From Thuidium tamariscinum (taxonomy: Eukaryota; Streptophyta; Bryopsida; Hypnales; Thuidiaceae): a DNA stretch of 64,000 nucleotides. Position 1 is the stretch's first letter, and every line of letters begins with the position of its first letter. Location: contig OX344754.2 in the NCBI GenBank assembly GCA_947034885.2, forward strand, positions 2,976,001 through 3,040,000, read 5' to 3'. Made by a program: the position numbers and the translations under genes. Below are positions 39,235-50,695 of the stretch, one piece after another. The notes under the pieces were generated by a model. It was not told where the DNA came from and ran no database searches. It was given only the letters and a program-made list of their open reading frames with translations.

Positions 39235-40911
39235 ACCCCTCAACATTAATAGTCTTTTTTAGAATTGATGATTTGACAAAAAACATCACAAAATAAAATT
39301 TGAAAGAATATTTTGGAATTGTTATACAAATAGAAGATGTAGACTTTGAATATTAGATTCCATCCATATGTTCAAATTCACCAATGCTTTTATCAATATT
39401 TTTTTATTGAAATTTCTTATAATGGATATGAAAGGAAATTCTTTTGAAATGGTGATTTTTTGGAAATTTTTGTGTTTTTGAAATGTATGACCTCATTTCT
39501 ACAAATCTAGTTTTGAATCAATACAATTTTAGCTTGGTCAAGTGGTCAACTACTTGACGTTCTTCCACATTTGTAATTTTAAAAGAATAATGCTCTAATA
39601 ACACCAAATCCAACCTTTAGATAGGCAATAACTTTATAAAGTATCTATACAAATTAGAATGACTTTCATTCCAACAATAATGAAAATAAAACTTGAATTC
39701 AATAGTTTCAATTTATTCGTTGTGTAGGAATTTGACATTGGAGTGCTTTAAGATAAAGCTTCATGTCTATTTGATATAAGAGATTGGGTTCATTCAACCT
39801 TTATTAGTACTAGTTCATCACTTATTCAAATAATTTGAATAGGATTCGAACTATGTATAGGATAATAAAAAAAGTGTAGACTCAATAGACCTACAAAATA
39901 TTCTTGAATTTTGGATTGTTTAGCTGAGTGTTTTAATCTTTGTATATAACTGTAGGTACTTTTAAAGTTGATCTCTAGAACCTCCCCTAAAGAAAATACC
40001 GCTATAAGATTACTTGGCTTAAACCTACCTATTTAACTTTTCTTCATCACAACAATGAAATAAAATGAATCAAGAATAAAACAAATATAATAAAATCATT
40101 CTAAATTTTAAATTATTCAAATAGATACTAGATAATAAATTCGAATTTATTGAATTTATTGAATTTATTGAATTTGATAGAGGCACTCAATGATTCATAT
40201 TCAAATTGAAGCATATTACTATTTCTTATAGAAGTGTAATGTTACAAAAAATGAGTAAGATAAGATAAACAATGAATAGATCATTGAGAATGTAATTCAA
40301 TAGGATATTATTATCCTTGAAGCATTCCGATGTCCAATTTCTCAACAACGTATAAATTGAAAATCAAATTTTTTTGTCATTACAACTTGGATGAAAGTCA
40401 TTCTAATTTTAAGAGATACTTTATGAAGTTGTTATCCTATCCAAAGGTTGGATTTGGTGTTACTAAAGTACATATTTTTCGATAATTATAAATACATGTA
40501 GAAGTTTGTTAAGTGGTTGACCAAGCCAAATCTGCATTGATTCTAGTTCAAATATGGAATTGCAAAAATGAAGTCATAGAATCAAAGGATAAAAGATTTC
40601 AAAAAATCACCATGTTAAGAGGGTGATAACATTAAAATCCATTTCAACAAAATTCATTCAAAAAATGACAATCTTTTTGTTTGTAATTGAAGTTAGAAGG
40701 AATTTTGAATTTTTGCTTTCAAAATTTATAGAAAAGTATTGATGATAGCAGTGGTGAATCTAACCATATTGATAGAATCTAAAACTCAAACCCTACAACC
40801 TTTATTTGTATCTCAATTTCAAAATATTCTTCCAAATTATAGTACTTTACTACTTTACAGTGATTTTTTCCAAGTCGTCAATTCTGGAGGTGAGTGTAGA
40901 CAGTTAGGGGT
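39235..40911. mobile_element. Family H foldback transposon with very long inverted arms (H1)
   Basis: A 1677-bp element flanked by TA (39233-39234, 40912-40913), starting ACCCCT and ending AGGGGT. The left arm (about 39235-39760) pairs with the reverse complement of the right arm (about 40280-40911) over some 500-600 bp; clear landmarks are 'acaccaaatccaacctttrgatagg' (39600 region and, inverted, 40440 region) and 'gaatgactttcat'. The arms differ by many substitutions, so the insertion is old. The middle of about 500 bp has no coding frame. One arm of the same family is found at 56881-57440. Confidence 0.75.
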
Positions 40912-40913
40912 TA

Positions 40914-41339
40914 TCCTTCATTTACATATAAATTTATTATTAATCTAATATTAGAATAATAAAAGTGATGTTTAAGTATATACAATGTAAAAAATTTATT
41001 GAATTTCTATTAATTTAGACTATTTAGAAAATTTGATTAAATTCAAAAATAAAATGATGAGAATTCAAATGAAATGAATTTCTTAAAATGATATTTTGTT
41101 TTTTAAAGTACAAAAGATTCCATAAACTAATCATTACAATACAATTGAATATCATTTAACTATCATAAATAAATTTTCAAATAGGGACTTAGAAACTTTA
41201 AATGTTGATTGCTATGATACTCTTACTAATCTAGGTAAAAGCAATGAGAATATAGGATATATGCTACATCCTAATCTGTATCTCTTGACAAAATGCTTTA
41301 AATATTCAACACATTTTATAGAGAGGTTAACCTCTAAAT
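40914..41339. other. Short AT-rich intergenic stretch
   Basis: Nothing recognised between family H copy H1 and family A copy A4. Confidence 0.5.
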
Positions 41340-41597
41340 GTCTACACTACATTTTTATTGGCAACATAGCAATTTCAGGCAATTGACTATGAATGGAGTT
41401 TATTTGTTTTTTTCTTTGAAATTTTTACACAAAATTTTTCTAAGGAGTGCCTTAAAGGCCTAGCAATTTGACTAACTAGTTAGAAACTTATTGTATGATA
41501 TTTAGTTTTCATAGCTTAATGGGCAGCCTAGGCAGCAAAAAAAAGTTCTTAAAAAATTATTGTTTCTAAAGAAAAACATTTGAAATTGATTCTTTAG

Positions 41598-41653
<56 letters not shown>

Positions 41654-42215
41654 AAAGCTTTGAATCATTCTATTTTGATAAATGAGTCAAAAGTTATGAG
41701 GAGTTTTAGTTTGGGGTAGTTTGTAGATACTCATAGAATCTCTTTTGTACAAAAAGTTTGAAATCCTTTATTAAATTCAATTTTTAATATTTTTGGAAAG
41801 AAATAAAAACATTAGGAGTAAATTTTTTATTATTATTTTAATCAATGTAATTGACATTTTTCAATTCCATAACTAAATTGCTTACAATTTAGTATTTCAA
41901 ATCATTTTCTACTTTTCTCTACTTACTAATTTTTTTCCTATATGATGTACAATTCCAAATGCTCTAAATGTTTTTGAGGATATAGCCAACTTGCCTTGAA
42001 GAATAAATCCAAAAAATAACCACCAATTTGAACTTTTTTCATACAAACGTGACTTTGTAAAGTCCACTTGTCTGGTTTTTAGAGGGCCTAAAAATGATTT
42101 TTGTCAATTCAAATACTAATATCTTGCAACCTACACGGTAGAAAATTTTGAATTTTTTTCTACATCTTTTCAAACCAATGTATTACAAAACCCTATAGTT
42201 ACATGTGTAATAAAA
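41340..42215 (+). mobile_element. Family A non-autonomous DNA transposon (A4), right end lost or diverged
   Basis: The left terminus ACCTCTAAATG after TA (41338-41339) and the interior blocks align with other family A copies up to about 42215, where the usual right terminus is not visible. It contains a (TA)n run at about 41600-41649 that the other copies lack, so the run expanded after insertion. Confidence 0.65.
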
Positions 42216-44125
42216 CAACCAATTATGAGTGTGCAGATTTTGAAAAAAATTATTAAAAGTTTTATTGAATTATTTTATTTGTAATTTTTTATGATAAATT
42301 TTATGAATTGTTTTATTTGAAATACATTTTTTGCCCCTTGCCAAACATTCCATCACTAGTGCCTACCAAGTCTTACCTCTAGAATAAAATGTCCTAAGAC
42401 ATTTAATGATAATGCGTTTCTTTTATAGTAGTATACATTCTTATAAAATTAAAAATCTACATAATTACAAGTTTACACATCAAAGTAATACAAATTATGT
42501 ATTGGAAATTTGATAGACATGAATCGAATAAAATAAAATAAAATTTGTATTAATTTTTGGGATTTTTACAACATATTCATATTTATCCTTATCAATGTAT
42601 AGTACATGAATTTATTTTCTCTCTCTCTATGTATAGTAAACAATGATTCATACGCAAAGGTTTAATTTAAGAATTTTAAGAATTTTAATAGCAAAAAGAA
42701 TGAAGTATAAAGTCTCCAACTCTAAAGTTCAAAAAATATTTCTACAAAATTTGAATTTGCTCCTTTATAAACCAAATTTTTTAATTATACATACATTTTC
42801 AACTTCCAAAGTTTTTGTTTATAACTTCAATGCTTATGTTGATTGAAGATTTGAGTTTGTAAGGGTGCAATTGCTATAGTTAGGTGAGATTTACTCCATA
42901 AGAATGCAAATAGTATTCAATTTTTAAAAACCAAACACACTACTAATTGATTTTTCATTTATAAAGAAATCTTCAATCCATGTTGCCAACTACTCCTTTA
43001 AACAAACAATTTCAAAGCTAGCTATAGTCTAAAAATATCAAGGATTTGAAGAATCATAATTACCACAATACTTTACATTCCAAATTCAATATATTTTGGA
43101 ATGGTTTGGGTGAATTGACTCCCCTTCTTGTCTCCTCCAAGTCATTCAAGGGATGCAGGTAAAAAAATAAAAGCCTCCCCTATTGTGTGCTTGAAACCTC
43201 CCCTATCTAATTTGGGGCTTCTAATTGCAAATATGAATTCAAAATTTTCAAATTTTATTATGAGTGAAAAATAAAAATTTCAGCAATTTTCCTTAGGGAC
43301 AAACACGGGGGTAGTTCATTCAAAACCTTTAGGATGTGCTTCTAATGACAAGAATTCAAGTTCTAAATAATTATAAACTAGTGAAAAGTTAGAAGTTATT
43401 TGGAAGGACAGTTGGTAGAGTGGAATGAAGTGCCGTAACCTTGTAGATGTGATTCCAATGATCAATTGAAAGTTAGAGGTTATACACCTACATTCACTAT
43501 ACTATACAAGGTGGGATGCAAAATCCATCCTACCAAAGTAAGCCACACAAAGAAAATTTGCTCAAAAATTTGGTATTTTGTAAAAAGATCCTTGTATTTT
43601 GTACAATGTTTTCTTTCGATTTCTTCACCTCTCCCATATAATTTGGGGTTTTTGATAGCAAATTCAAATTCAAGATGTATAAATTTTTCATGCGTTGCAA
43701 TTTAAAATACCTTAGTTTTTCTCTAGGGATAAAATTCATCTTATCTACTCTACTTTGTGGGATATGTTTAGCATCCTACTTATACAAAGGTTAGTGAATT
43801 AAAAAAAGAATAGTTAGTAAAAGATTTTCACAAAGATCAATCTATCATTGTGTGAAGAATGTTCCCTCTATCATGAAATGATTGTCCACTCTAAATGTTA
43901 TGTTTTGTTAATCCTTAAACAAGTTGGTGACTATAGAAATCATCAATCTTAATACCATAAGAACCATTGATTTAAGAAAATTCAAAAACATGCATTGGAA
44001 GTCAAACTACTAAAGAAGATCTTTTTTTTTTCTACCCCTAATTCCAAGTATAAATAGTTGTACTTCTATCCTCCGCACCAAGATTCTCTCTCAATCATCA
44101 ACTAGGAAACAACCTCAATATTATA
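42216..44125. other. AT-rich intergenic DNA
   Basis: No gene seen. Frames of 67-79 codons (42643-42846, 43466-43705 and an antisense frame) lack features. Two imperfect copies of a phrase around 'gcctcccctatt...aatttggggcttctaattgcaaa' at about 43172-43224 and 43620-43660 suggest an old duplication. Confidence 0.45.
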
Positions 44126-45073
44126 TCCCCTAAACCCCGGGACAGCGTTTTTTGAGATTATAGATTTTTTGGGCAGCTCACTACGGATGGAGTTTTTATT
44201 TTTTTTCTTTGAAATTTTGATACAATGTGTGTCCAAGGAGTAGCTTTAAGGCCCAACAATTTTCATAACTTTTGACTTTGTGGATAAAAAGTTATGGCAT
44301 GATATGTTACTTTGTTTGCTCGGCGGGCAGCCCGGGCAGCTGAAAAAACTTTTTCAAAAAAACTTTTTTTTGAAAAGTGAAATTTCAAATCGGTTCTTTA
44401 GGTTTATACAGACATGTGAAGCTTTGAATCAATCCATTCCGATCAATGAGTCAAAAGTTATGAAGATTTTAAGTTTGGGGTAGTTTGCAGCCAGTTACAG
44501 AATCTGCACAGCACAAAAAAAGTTTGAAATTCTTCATTTAATTCAATTTTTCATATTTTTGAAAAAAAATAAAAACAAAAAGTGTAGATTGTTTATTTCA
44601 ACATTTTAACCATTGGGATTGAAAATTTTCAATTCCATGAATAAAATGTTCACAATTTAGTATTTTGGCTCATTTTTGACTTCTTTCTACTTACTTATTT
44701 TTTCCTATATGTTGTACAATTCCAAATGGTTTGAAATTTTTTGAGAATGTAGCCAACTTACATTGAAGTAAGAATTCAAAGAGTAACCACCATTTTGAAA
44801 ATTTTTTCACACAAATGTGACCTTGTGAAGTGCAGCTGCCCAGATTTTCGCAGGGATAAAAAAACAGTTTTTGTCAATTCAAATGCTTATATCTTGCAAT
44901 CTACATGGTGGAAATTTCTGAAATTTTTTCCACATGTTTACAAACCACCTTACTACAAGATCCTACGGTTACATGAGTCAAAAATGTGTTTTTAAAAAAA
45001 ATTGCTCTTGTATTAGAAATGGCAGTTTTGGAGCATTTTTTTTGGTGAAAACGCTGTTCGGGGGTTTAGGGGA
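44126..45073 (+). mobile_element. Family A non-autonomous DNA transposon (A5), best-preserved copy
   Basis: A 948-bp element with inverted ends: TCCCCTAAACCCC then a 'gacagcgtttt' block on the left, and the matching complement on the right (GGGGTTTAGGGGA). It is flanked by TA (44124-44125, 45074-45075). The terminal repeat is about 30 bp, longer and cleaner than in other copies, and the interior retains a GC-rich 'cggcgggcagcccgggcagc' block that other copies have partly lost by C-to-T-like decay, so this is probably the youngest copy. No coding frame. Confidence 0.8.
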
Positions 45074-45085
45074 TATATGGGCTAA

Positions 45086-45104
45086 AGGTCTGTTCCCACC
45101 TGCT
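45086..45104 (+). repeat. Left terminal inverted repeat of the Harbinger element
   Basis: AGGTCTGTTCCCACCTGCT, directly preceded by the target copy TAA. It pairs perfectly with 50674-50692. Confidence 0.95.
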
Positions 45105-46591
45105 CTTAAGTTGGCGTTTTTTGAGGAGGTTTTTTTTCCACAACGCTGTGCATTCACAACGTGGGTTTGAAGTGAATACCGATCCTACATGGAAGCATGG
45201 CTAGAAGCCGAGCCTGATCACAAGTGCTGCAAATACTGACACAGTTAATTTAGAAAGAGTTGTCACACGGGAAATGAATGAAGCCTCCCAACGTAGAGAT
45301 TTTTCAGCCCCTTGGACATGGTAACGTGCATGCGCTGGCCACATCCATTACGGCAAGCATGCAGGCTTTAATTAGCCGTCAGTGCTGGCTTCACTGTGCT
45401 TCAGGTATTAGGTTAATGAAACTCAGCTCAGAATTGCATGAAGTGGGCTGACAATGACAGTTCAAACCCCTTTCACTGTTAGACACCATTGAACAAGCAC
45501 CGGAAATTAGGCAGCGCGACAGGAGAGGACGAATTCTGGAGCTTTTTGGAAGAACATCGCCAGCGTACGTAAACTCTGCAGCTGAGTGGCACTACCGCAG
45601 GTCTCCGTAATCACTGTGAGTTAAGATAATGACGGATCGACGTGGCTTACGTCGTTGCTCTTAACAAATGCGTGCAATTTTTGTATGGGAATCATCTTTA
45701 AATTCAGTGCAGCATATAGTACCGAATTGGTAGGTAATTCCATCTCAGCGTGAACAATTTTGACTACGGTTGGTTGTCGTTCATGTCTTCTTCACATGAG
45801 ACCGAAACATGCTTTCACCGTTGCACTTCTAACTGTACAAAAGCTTTGACCTAGACAGGTAAGACCGAAATTGAACTACGCAATATCGTTCTAATCTGAA
45901 TTTGTCGTCATTTTGACCCCGTATTCCTCCAATTAGTAACGTCACGCACGCACTGCTAAATTCTAGATTCAGCGCGCCATTAATGTTCCCATGTAACACT
46001 CTCCGTATGTTTGGGCTTTCACGGAAACAAATCATGAAGAAGCTGCACGACTAGAGAGAGTAGATCTGAACAATTTTGTATGCCGTGACATGCTTCATGT
46101 GCAGCGAACTGTGGAGCAGTATAGACCGCCGACGCAAAGCCAGTCGATCACTACATCCGCAAGCACAGAATACTACCGCCAGCACAGGTGAGTCCCATTA
46201 TAAGTCAATCACATTACATGCATGTTACACGTGAAATTCAAAGTTTTGCCGCTTATTACTTGAAATGAACTCCGTCCATGTCAAGTCACAGCTTCTCTGA
46301 GATTTGATTGAGCACTTCATGTCCTGCTTCTGATTCTTTCACCAACTTCACGAATGGCTCCTGCTTGAGAGAATGACGTTATAAACATACCATGTCGTCA
46401 AGTGTTTGTCCTGATAGTTGGTTCACTTTGTAGTTTATGTCAAGTACACTCTCTACCATACATTCGCTCATGTAAAGAAAGACGTGATCGAAGTCCACCA
46501 ATTTGATTCATGCAAGGCGACCTGTGGTTGGAAGTGTGCACATATCAGTACATCACACATGAATTGACTAACGTATCTCAAGATTTAGCAA

Positions 46592-47977
46592 GTGCTGCAA
46601 CTTACAGCTTCGTCGTCTCTTCATGCCTTCATCACCTGTGCAGGTAGAACTTCATCCTTCACTGAGTACGAGAGCTGCAGACGGAGCCGCAATTCCCGAG
46701 CGCAAAGCGGCTGTGCCCACAGTCCTCAGGTCAGTGAAGACAATGCGAGTCAAGGGAAACGTCCACGGAAAGAGCGCGGTCCAAACTGGACCCCGACGGA
46801 GGTCCTCATACTCATCCAAGCCAGACGAGATCTACATCTCGATGAACTAGACAATAGCGATCCCCATCTGCTCATGATGACCGACAGCGAGAAGTGGGCC
46901 AGTGTGTCACACGATCTCATGCTCTCCGGCTATACCCAAGGGCTGCGTGATCCAGCTTCATGCAAGGCGAAGTGGCATTTGCTGCTACCTGATTACAAAC
47001 GAATTGCAGATTATTTCGCCAAAACTGGAATGAATGTCAATGAATACTGGGACTTAATTCCGGAGCAGAGAAAGGAGCGGTCATTGCCGAAGCATTTCTC
47101 ACAGGAGTTCTTCGAAGCTATGCACGAGTGGATGGGGAATCGTCCTCAGATCAAGCCACCACATGTCCGTGACTTGCTCTCCCCCCTGGATGGGAATTTT
47201 GAAAATGTTGACGCTGATGTTGAGGAGAGTAATGACGATGGCGATGAAGAAACTCACCCTTCCGATGATGAACCCATGCCGCCGGTTGTTCCTGTTCAGT
47301 GTGACACGGACAGTACAGGGCATGTGCCTCTACCAGAGCCGAATACTCAGGCTTGCAATGCATCGTCCCCTCCTCCAGCGGTTCCAGAAATGACCCCAAA
47401 GAAGGCGCAACGTGCCAGCCAGGTGCCGGCAGGAGTGGTGCCGATCATGCTCAGTGATTCCATGGCATCAGGGAGTGCTTCGAAGAGACGTGCAGGAAAT
47501 ACGGTGGTGAAAAGGAAATACGTTTCGGGGCATACGATTATGGCAGAGGCTACAAAAGCAACGGGAGCTGCCATGGCTACTCAGATGAGCGACATTGCGG
47601 GTGCCACTCTTGAAGTAGAGCGCACCAAAATGAATGTGCAACGAGAACTTTTCTGTGAACAGATGGAGTACCAGAAAAAGCGAGACCTTCAGCAGCATGA
47701 GACAGCCATTGTTGCGAATGACAATTCCAGAATGACCATCATGAAGCAAGCAGAAATGGTAAATTGTTTCGCTCAATTGACACATGTTCTTAGTCGAGGA
47801 CTCGGAGCTGTTGCCCCCGGAGATGAGGGATACCACCACCTGGCCACCTTTCCTTCCGCAATTTCTGATCACATGCAGAGCCCGACTGCATGCATGCCAA
47901 CTACTGCCGAGAGAGAGGGAGATAAGTTCGCTCCCCCATCTCGGCCTAATTCTCCTGTTCCGTCCCGCATGATGTAG
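46592..47977 (+). CDS. Harbinger accessory protein with MYB/trihelix-like DNA-binding domain (ORF1)
   Basis: The open frame runs 461 codons to a stop at 47975-47977. Residues about 63-140 (numbered from 46592) look like a SANT/MYB or trihelix fold: 'PNWTPTEVLILIQARR', 'KWASVSHDLMLSGY', 'SCKAKWHLLLPDYKRIADY'. A basic stretch GKRPRKERGP just before it and another KRRAG...VKRK near residue 300 may be nuclear signals. An acidic segment (about 205-225) and a C-terminal helical, coiled-coil-prone region (about 330-390) follow. In PIF/Harbinger systems this protein helps bring the transposase to DNA and into the nucleus. The first in-frame ATG (residue 95) would cut the DNA-binding domain, so the true start is upstream: a likely first exon begins at ATG 46090 and ends at a CAG/GTGAGT donor after 46187. 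An acceptor at 46680/46681 would keep frame. Confidence 0.75.
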   Translation: MLQLTASSSLHAFITCAGRTSSFTEYESCRRSRNSRAQSGCAHSPQVSEDNASQGKRPRKERGPNWTPTEVLILIQARRDLHLDELDNSDPHLLMMTDSEKWASVSHDLMLSGYTQGLRDPASCKAKWHLLLPDYKRIADYFAKTGMNVNEYWDLIPEQRKERSLPKHFSQEFFEAMHEWMGNRPQIKPPHVRDLLSPLDGNFENVDADVEESNDDGDEETHPSDDEPMPPVVPVQCDTDSTGHVPLPEPNTQACNASSPPPAVPEMTPKKAQRASQVPAGVVPIMLSDSMASGSASKRRAGNTVVKRKYVSGHTIMAEATKATGAAMATQMSDIAGATLEVERTKMNVQRELFCEQMEYQKKRDLQQHETAIVANDNSRMTIMKQAEMVNCFAQLTHVLSRGLGAVAPGDEGYHHLATFPSAISDHMQSPTACMPTTAEREGDKFAPPSRPNSPVPSRMM

Positions 47978-48463
47978 AATTGATGTTGGCAGATATCGTG
48001 CATGTATATGTAGCTTTCTCAGTTAAACTTCATAGTATATCGGCTGTAAGTAATCATATGCGATAGGAGAATACGTTCTGCTATAGGACGCAGATCAGAC
48101 CTTTCTTGAAGCGCATGATTATGCAGTACAAAGCATAGACAAGTGCATCTTTTACTAGTAAATGTACAGTTATATTCTGCAAGTGTAACTGCTGTACATA
48201 GCAAAACCAAAAAAAAAAAAAAAAAAAAAAAGAGAAAATTGTAAATACTTCAGCTTGTCCTCGAATATGTCCTGAGTAGGCTACCGTCTTCATATTCAGA
48301 AAATAGAATAGAAAAGGCTCAAGCGCAAAAGACTAAGCTAATATAGGGCCGATACAGTAACGGACATGCCTTCATGTGAGCACTTCAAACGACAAACATG
48401 CTCTCAAAAAATAACAGTGAGAAAAATTAACTGATGTAGCTAGTCTTCATGTGCCACCAGCAG

Positions 48464-49813
48464 TTACAGAGTTGGTCGCCGGCGTGCTACCAAATACTCG
48501 CCCAATTGTCGTCGTTTGATATCTGCAGCAGATGCTTGGGCTTCGGCGTCCTCAGTAACACGGTTCACAGGAGGTCGAAACTCTGGAGCTGGCGAAGCCT
48601 CTTCCATTCCCTCATCCTGCAGAACTTGTAAGAACTGCTCCACGTCTTCATGAGACTGCCGTAAGAGAATGTTGTGAAGAATCGCACAACATACAATGAC
48701 ATTGGGCAGGAAATGCAGGTGCAGCTCTATCTTACCAAGTAACTCACGAAATGATTGTTTTAATATCCCAAAGGCGTTTTCCACTACCGCGCGACCTTTG
48801 CAGAGCTTCCTGTTTAGCAATGTCTCCGAGACAGGCATAGGTGCGATGCGACGATGAGGAGTCATAATCCAGGGTAACAAAGGGTATCCCGAATCTGCAA
48901 GAAGGTAAGGACTGAACCCGTCAACTTCCATTTCGGGGTTCATGATACTGCCTTGAGTCGCCAAGTGATGAAGTGTCGATCTCCTGAGAACCCTACTGTC
49001 GTTTGTGCTTCCTGGCATACCCACGTATAAATCCAAGAATCGTTTGTCACAGTCCACCACTGCCTGGCAGTTGAGACTGTAACCGCCGCTTTTGAAGTAA
49101 TAGTAGTCTGCAGGACAGAATTTCGGTTTGGCAATGGCTATGTGAACACCATCCAACGCACCCACTACAGCAGGTAGGGAACACATTCGGCTGAATTTAT
49201 CTTGTATGTCCCGCAGACGCTCTCCGGAGGGCCACGAAATTTCATGTTTCAAGCAATCATTGATTGCATGCACCACCTCCCTCAGAATTTTCGATACGGT
49301 GCTCCTCCCCACCGCAAACATCTCACTACATATAGTGTAATTTGCTCCATGAGTGAGTTTGAACAAGGTGCATGCCACTCTAACAACCATAGGAACTGCG
49401 AGGCGGTATTTGGTGTCTTTCTTCTGAATGTGCGGGCGAATGACCTCAGCTAAAGCGAAGACGGCCGGTTTCGTCATACGAAACATGGAAACCCAACGGC
49501 TGTTGTCATACTCATGAAGAAGGAATCTGCTGAACCAAGTAGTAGATCGCGGCTTCACCCAGTACGTCACTTCATCGTCAAACACACTCAGAGCAGTGCA
49601 CAACTGGAAATTCTGCGCAGTAGAGCGCATAATTCGCTCAGTGTTCTGAGATGGGCCTGGTTCGTTCTGAAGAAGACTCCGCAGCACGTCATCGTCGTCT
49701 TCCATGTAGACGGGTGGCCCAATTCTGGAAGGATCAGCTTCGGCATAAACGAGGAGCATGAACATCCACAACGCGAATGCCACAGCTGTAGCAGGGTCAG
49801 TGAGGACATCCAT
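48464..49813 (-). CDS. PIF/Harbinger transposase (HARBI1-like DDE nuclease)
   Basis: An uninterrupted frame of 449 residues from the chosen ATG. The frame stays open upstream to 49852, but the extra bases end in a pyrimidine-rich tract plus CAG (acceptor at 49834-49833), so the upstream part looks like a 5' UTR intron. A helix-turn-helix-like part (NYTICSEMFAVGRSTVSKIL, about residues 158-177) precedes the RNase-H-like catalytic core (DDE_Tnp_4 type). Motifs seen: VVGALDGVHIAIAKP, MPGSTNDSRVL, LLADSGYPLLPWIMTP and RAVVENAFGILK, giving the acidic residues D221, D272, D307 and E345 counted from this start. It should cut and rejoin element ends. All expected motifs are present, so the protein may be functional. 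Confidence 0.9.
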   Translation of the reverse strand: MDVLTDPATAVAFALWMFMLLVYAEADPSRIGPPVYMEDDDDVLRSLLQNEPGPSQNTERIMRSTAQNFQLCTALSVFDDEVTYWVKPRSTTWFSRFLLHEYDNSRWVSMFRMTKPAVFALAEVIRPHIQKKDTKYRLAVPMVVRVACTLFKLTHGANYTICSEMFAVGRSTVSKILREVVHAINDCLKHEISWPSGERLRDIQDKFSRMCSLPAVVGALDGVHIAIAKPKFCPADYYYFKSGGYSLNCQAVVDCDKRFLDLYVGMPGSTNDSRVLRRSTLHHLATQGSIMNPEMEVDGFSPYLLADSGYPLLPWIMTPHRRIAPMPVSETLLNRKLCKGRAVVENAFGILKQSFRELLGKIELHLHFLPNVIVCCAILHNILLRQSHEDVEQFLQVLQDEGMEEASPAPEFRPPVNRVTEDAEAQASAADIKRRQLGEYLVARRRPTL

Positions 49814-50673
49814 GGTCACCAGATCTCTGTTTCTGCAATGTAAGAAAAACAAATTAGGCCGTCTATGATATGGCCACAGCCACTTTCAATCTTTCATCGA
49901 GGGAGCTTATAATCAAAATTCAGATGATCAGACTGAGGACGGAACCGACACTGAATTATCGATCCAGATCGTGACACTCCACCGTCGTTGGAACATGTAA
50001 GCCAAGAGCCTGACGACCTCACTCGTAAATCCAAGTACGAAGAAAACACTGAAGTGAGCAGCCACGGACTAAACATAGGAAACGGAAGAACACAGACATC
50101 TGTTCGGCTTGGCAGTGTTGAACGTGTCGTAGGGAAATAGCGGCAACCCTACCTGAGAAAGCGAATGCAATTGAAACGAACGCCTCGTATGGAGCGCAGG
50201 CGGTGCAGACACGTTCAGCAGTACTTGAAATTCCTCGCGTCCTTGTCCACTATCGCCTCCCACTATTGTCAGAGCTGTGCACACTACTTCTTCCCCGAGC
50301 AGCGGACGCCACAAAATGCACGGCAACTCGATACGCCTCTATCCACCTCAAACATCGCATGAACCGCCTACAGTCACTTTGCAAATCCACAACCGAGTTT
50401 CGTCAAAAACCAACTCCAGAACCGTGCTTCATCGTTGTCATGGCGAAACCCCATCGTAGTAGTGCATCCCGTTACTGTAGCTTCAAGAATTAACGGTCTC
50501 CATCACCGCACTTACTGTACGCAAAAGCACGAGTGAACTGACTGTACTCCACAGTCTCTCACGCTTGAAAGTGGCCGCACTCACAGGTTCGGTGCCGAAC
50601 CTGCGCTAGTGTGAAACGCGCCGCATTTAACTGGATAAACTTGCCTGAACTAAAACTTTTGTTGTGAAGTAGT

Positions 50674-50692
50674 AGCAGGTGGGAACAGACCT
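50674..50692 (-). repeat. Right terminal inverted repeat of the Harbinger element
   Basis: AGCAGGTGGGAACAGACCT, followed by the second TAA target copy. Pairing does not extend convincingly beyond 19 bp. Confidence 0.95.
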
Positions 50693-50695
50693 TAA

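Larger units (their letters stand above)
45086..50692. mobile_element. Structurally complete PIF/Harbinger DNA transposon
   Basis: A 5607-bp element with perfect 19-bp terminal inverted repeats and a TAA target duplication (45083-45085 and 50693-50695), as expected for PIF/Harbinger (TWA targets). It contains two convergent genes: a MYB/trihelix-type protein on the + strand and a DDE transposase on the - strand, separated by about 490 bp with an A-run of 24 near 48212. Composition is balanced, unlike the AT-rich surroundings, which together with intact ends and frames points to a recent insertion. It landed 10 bp from the end of family A copy A5 and about 1 kb downstream of accA's 3' end. Confidence 0.92.
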
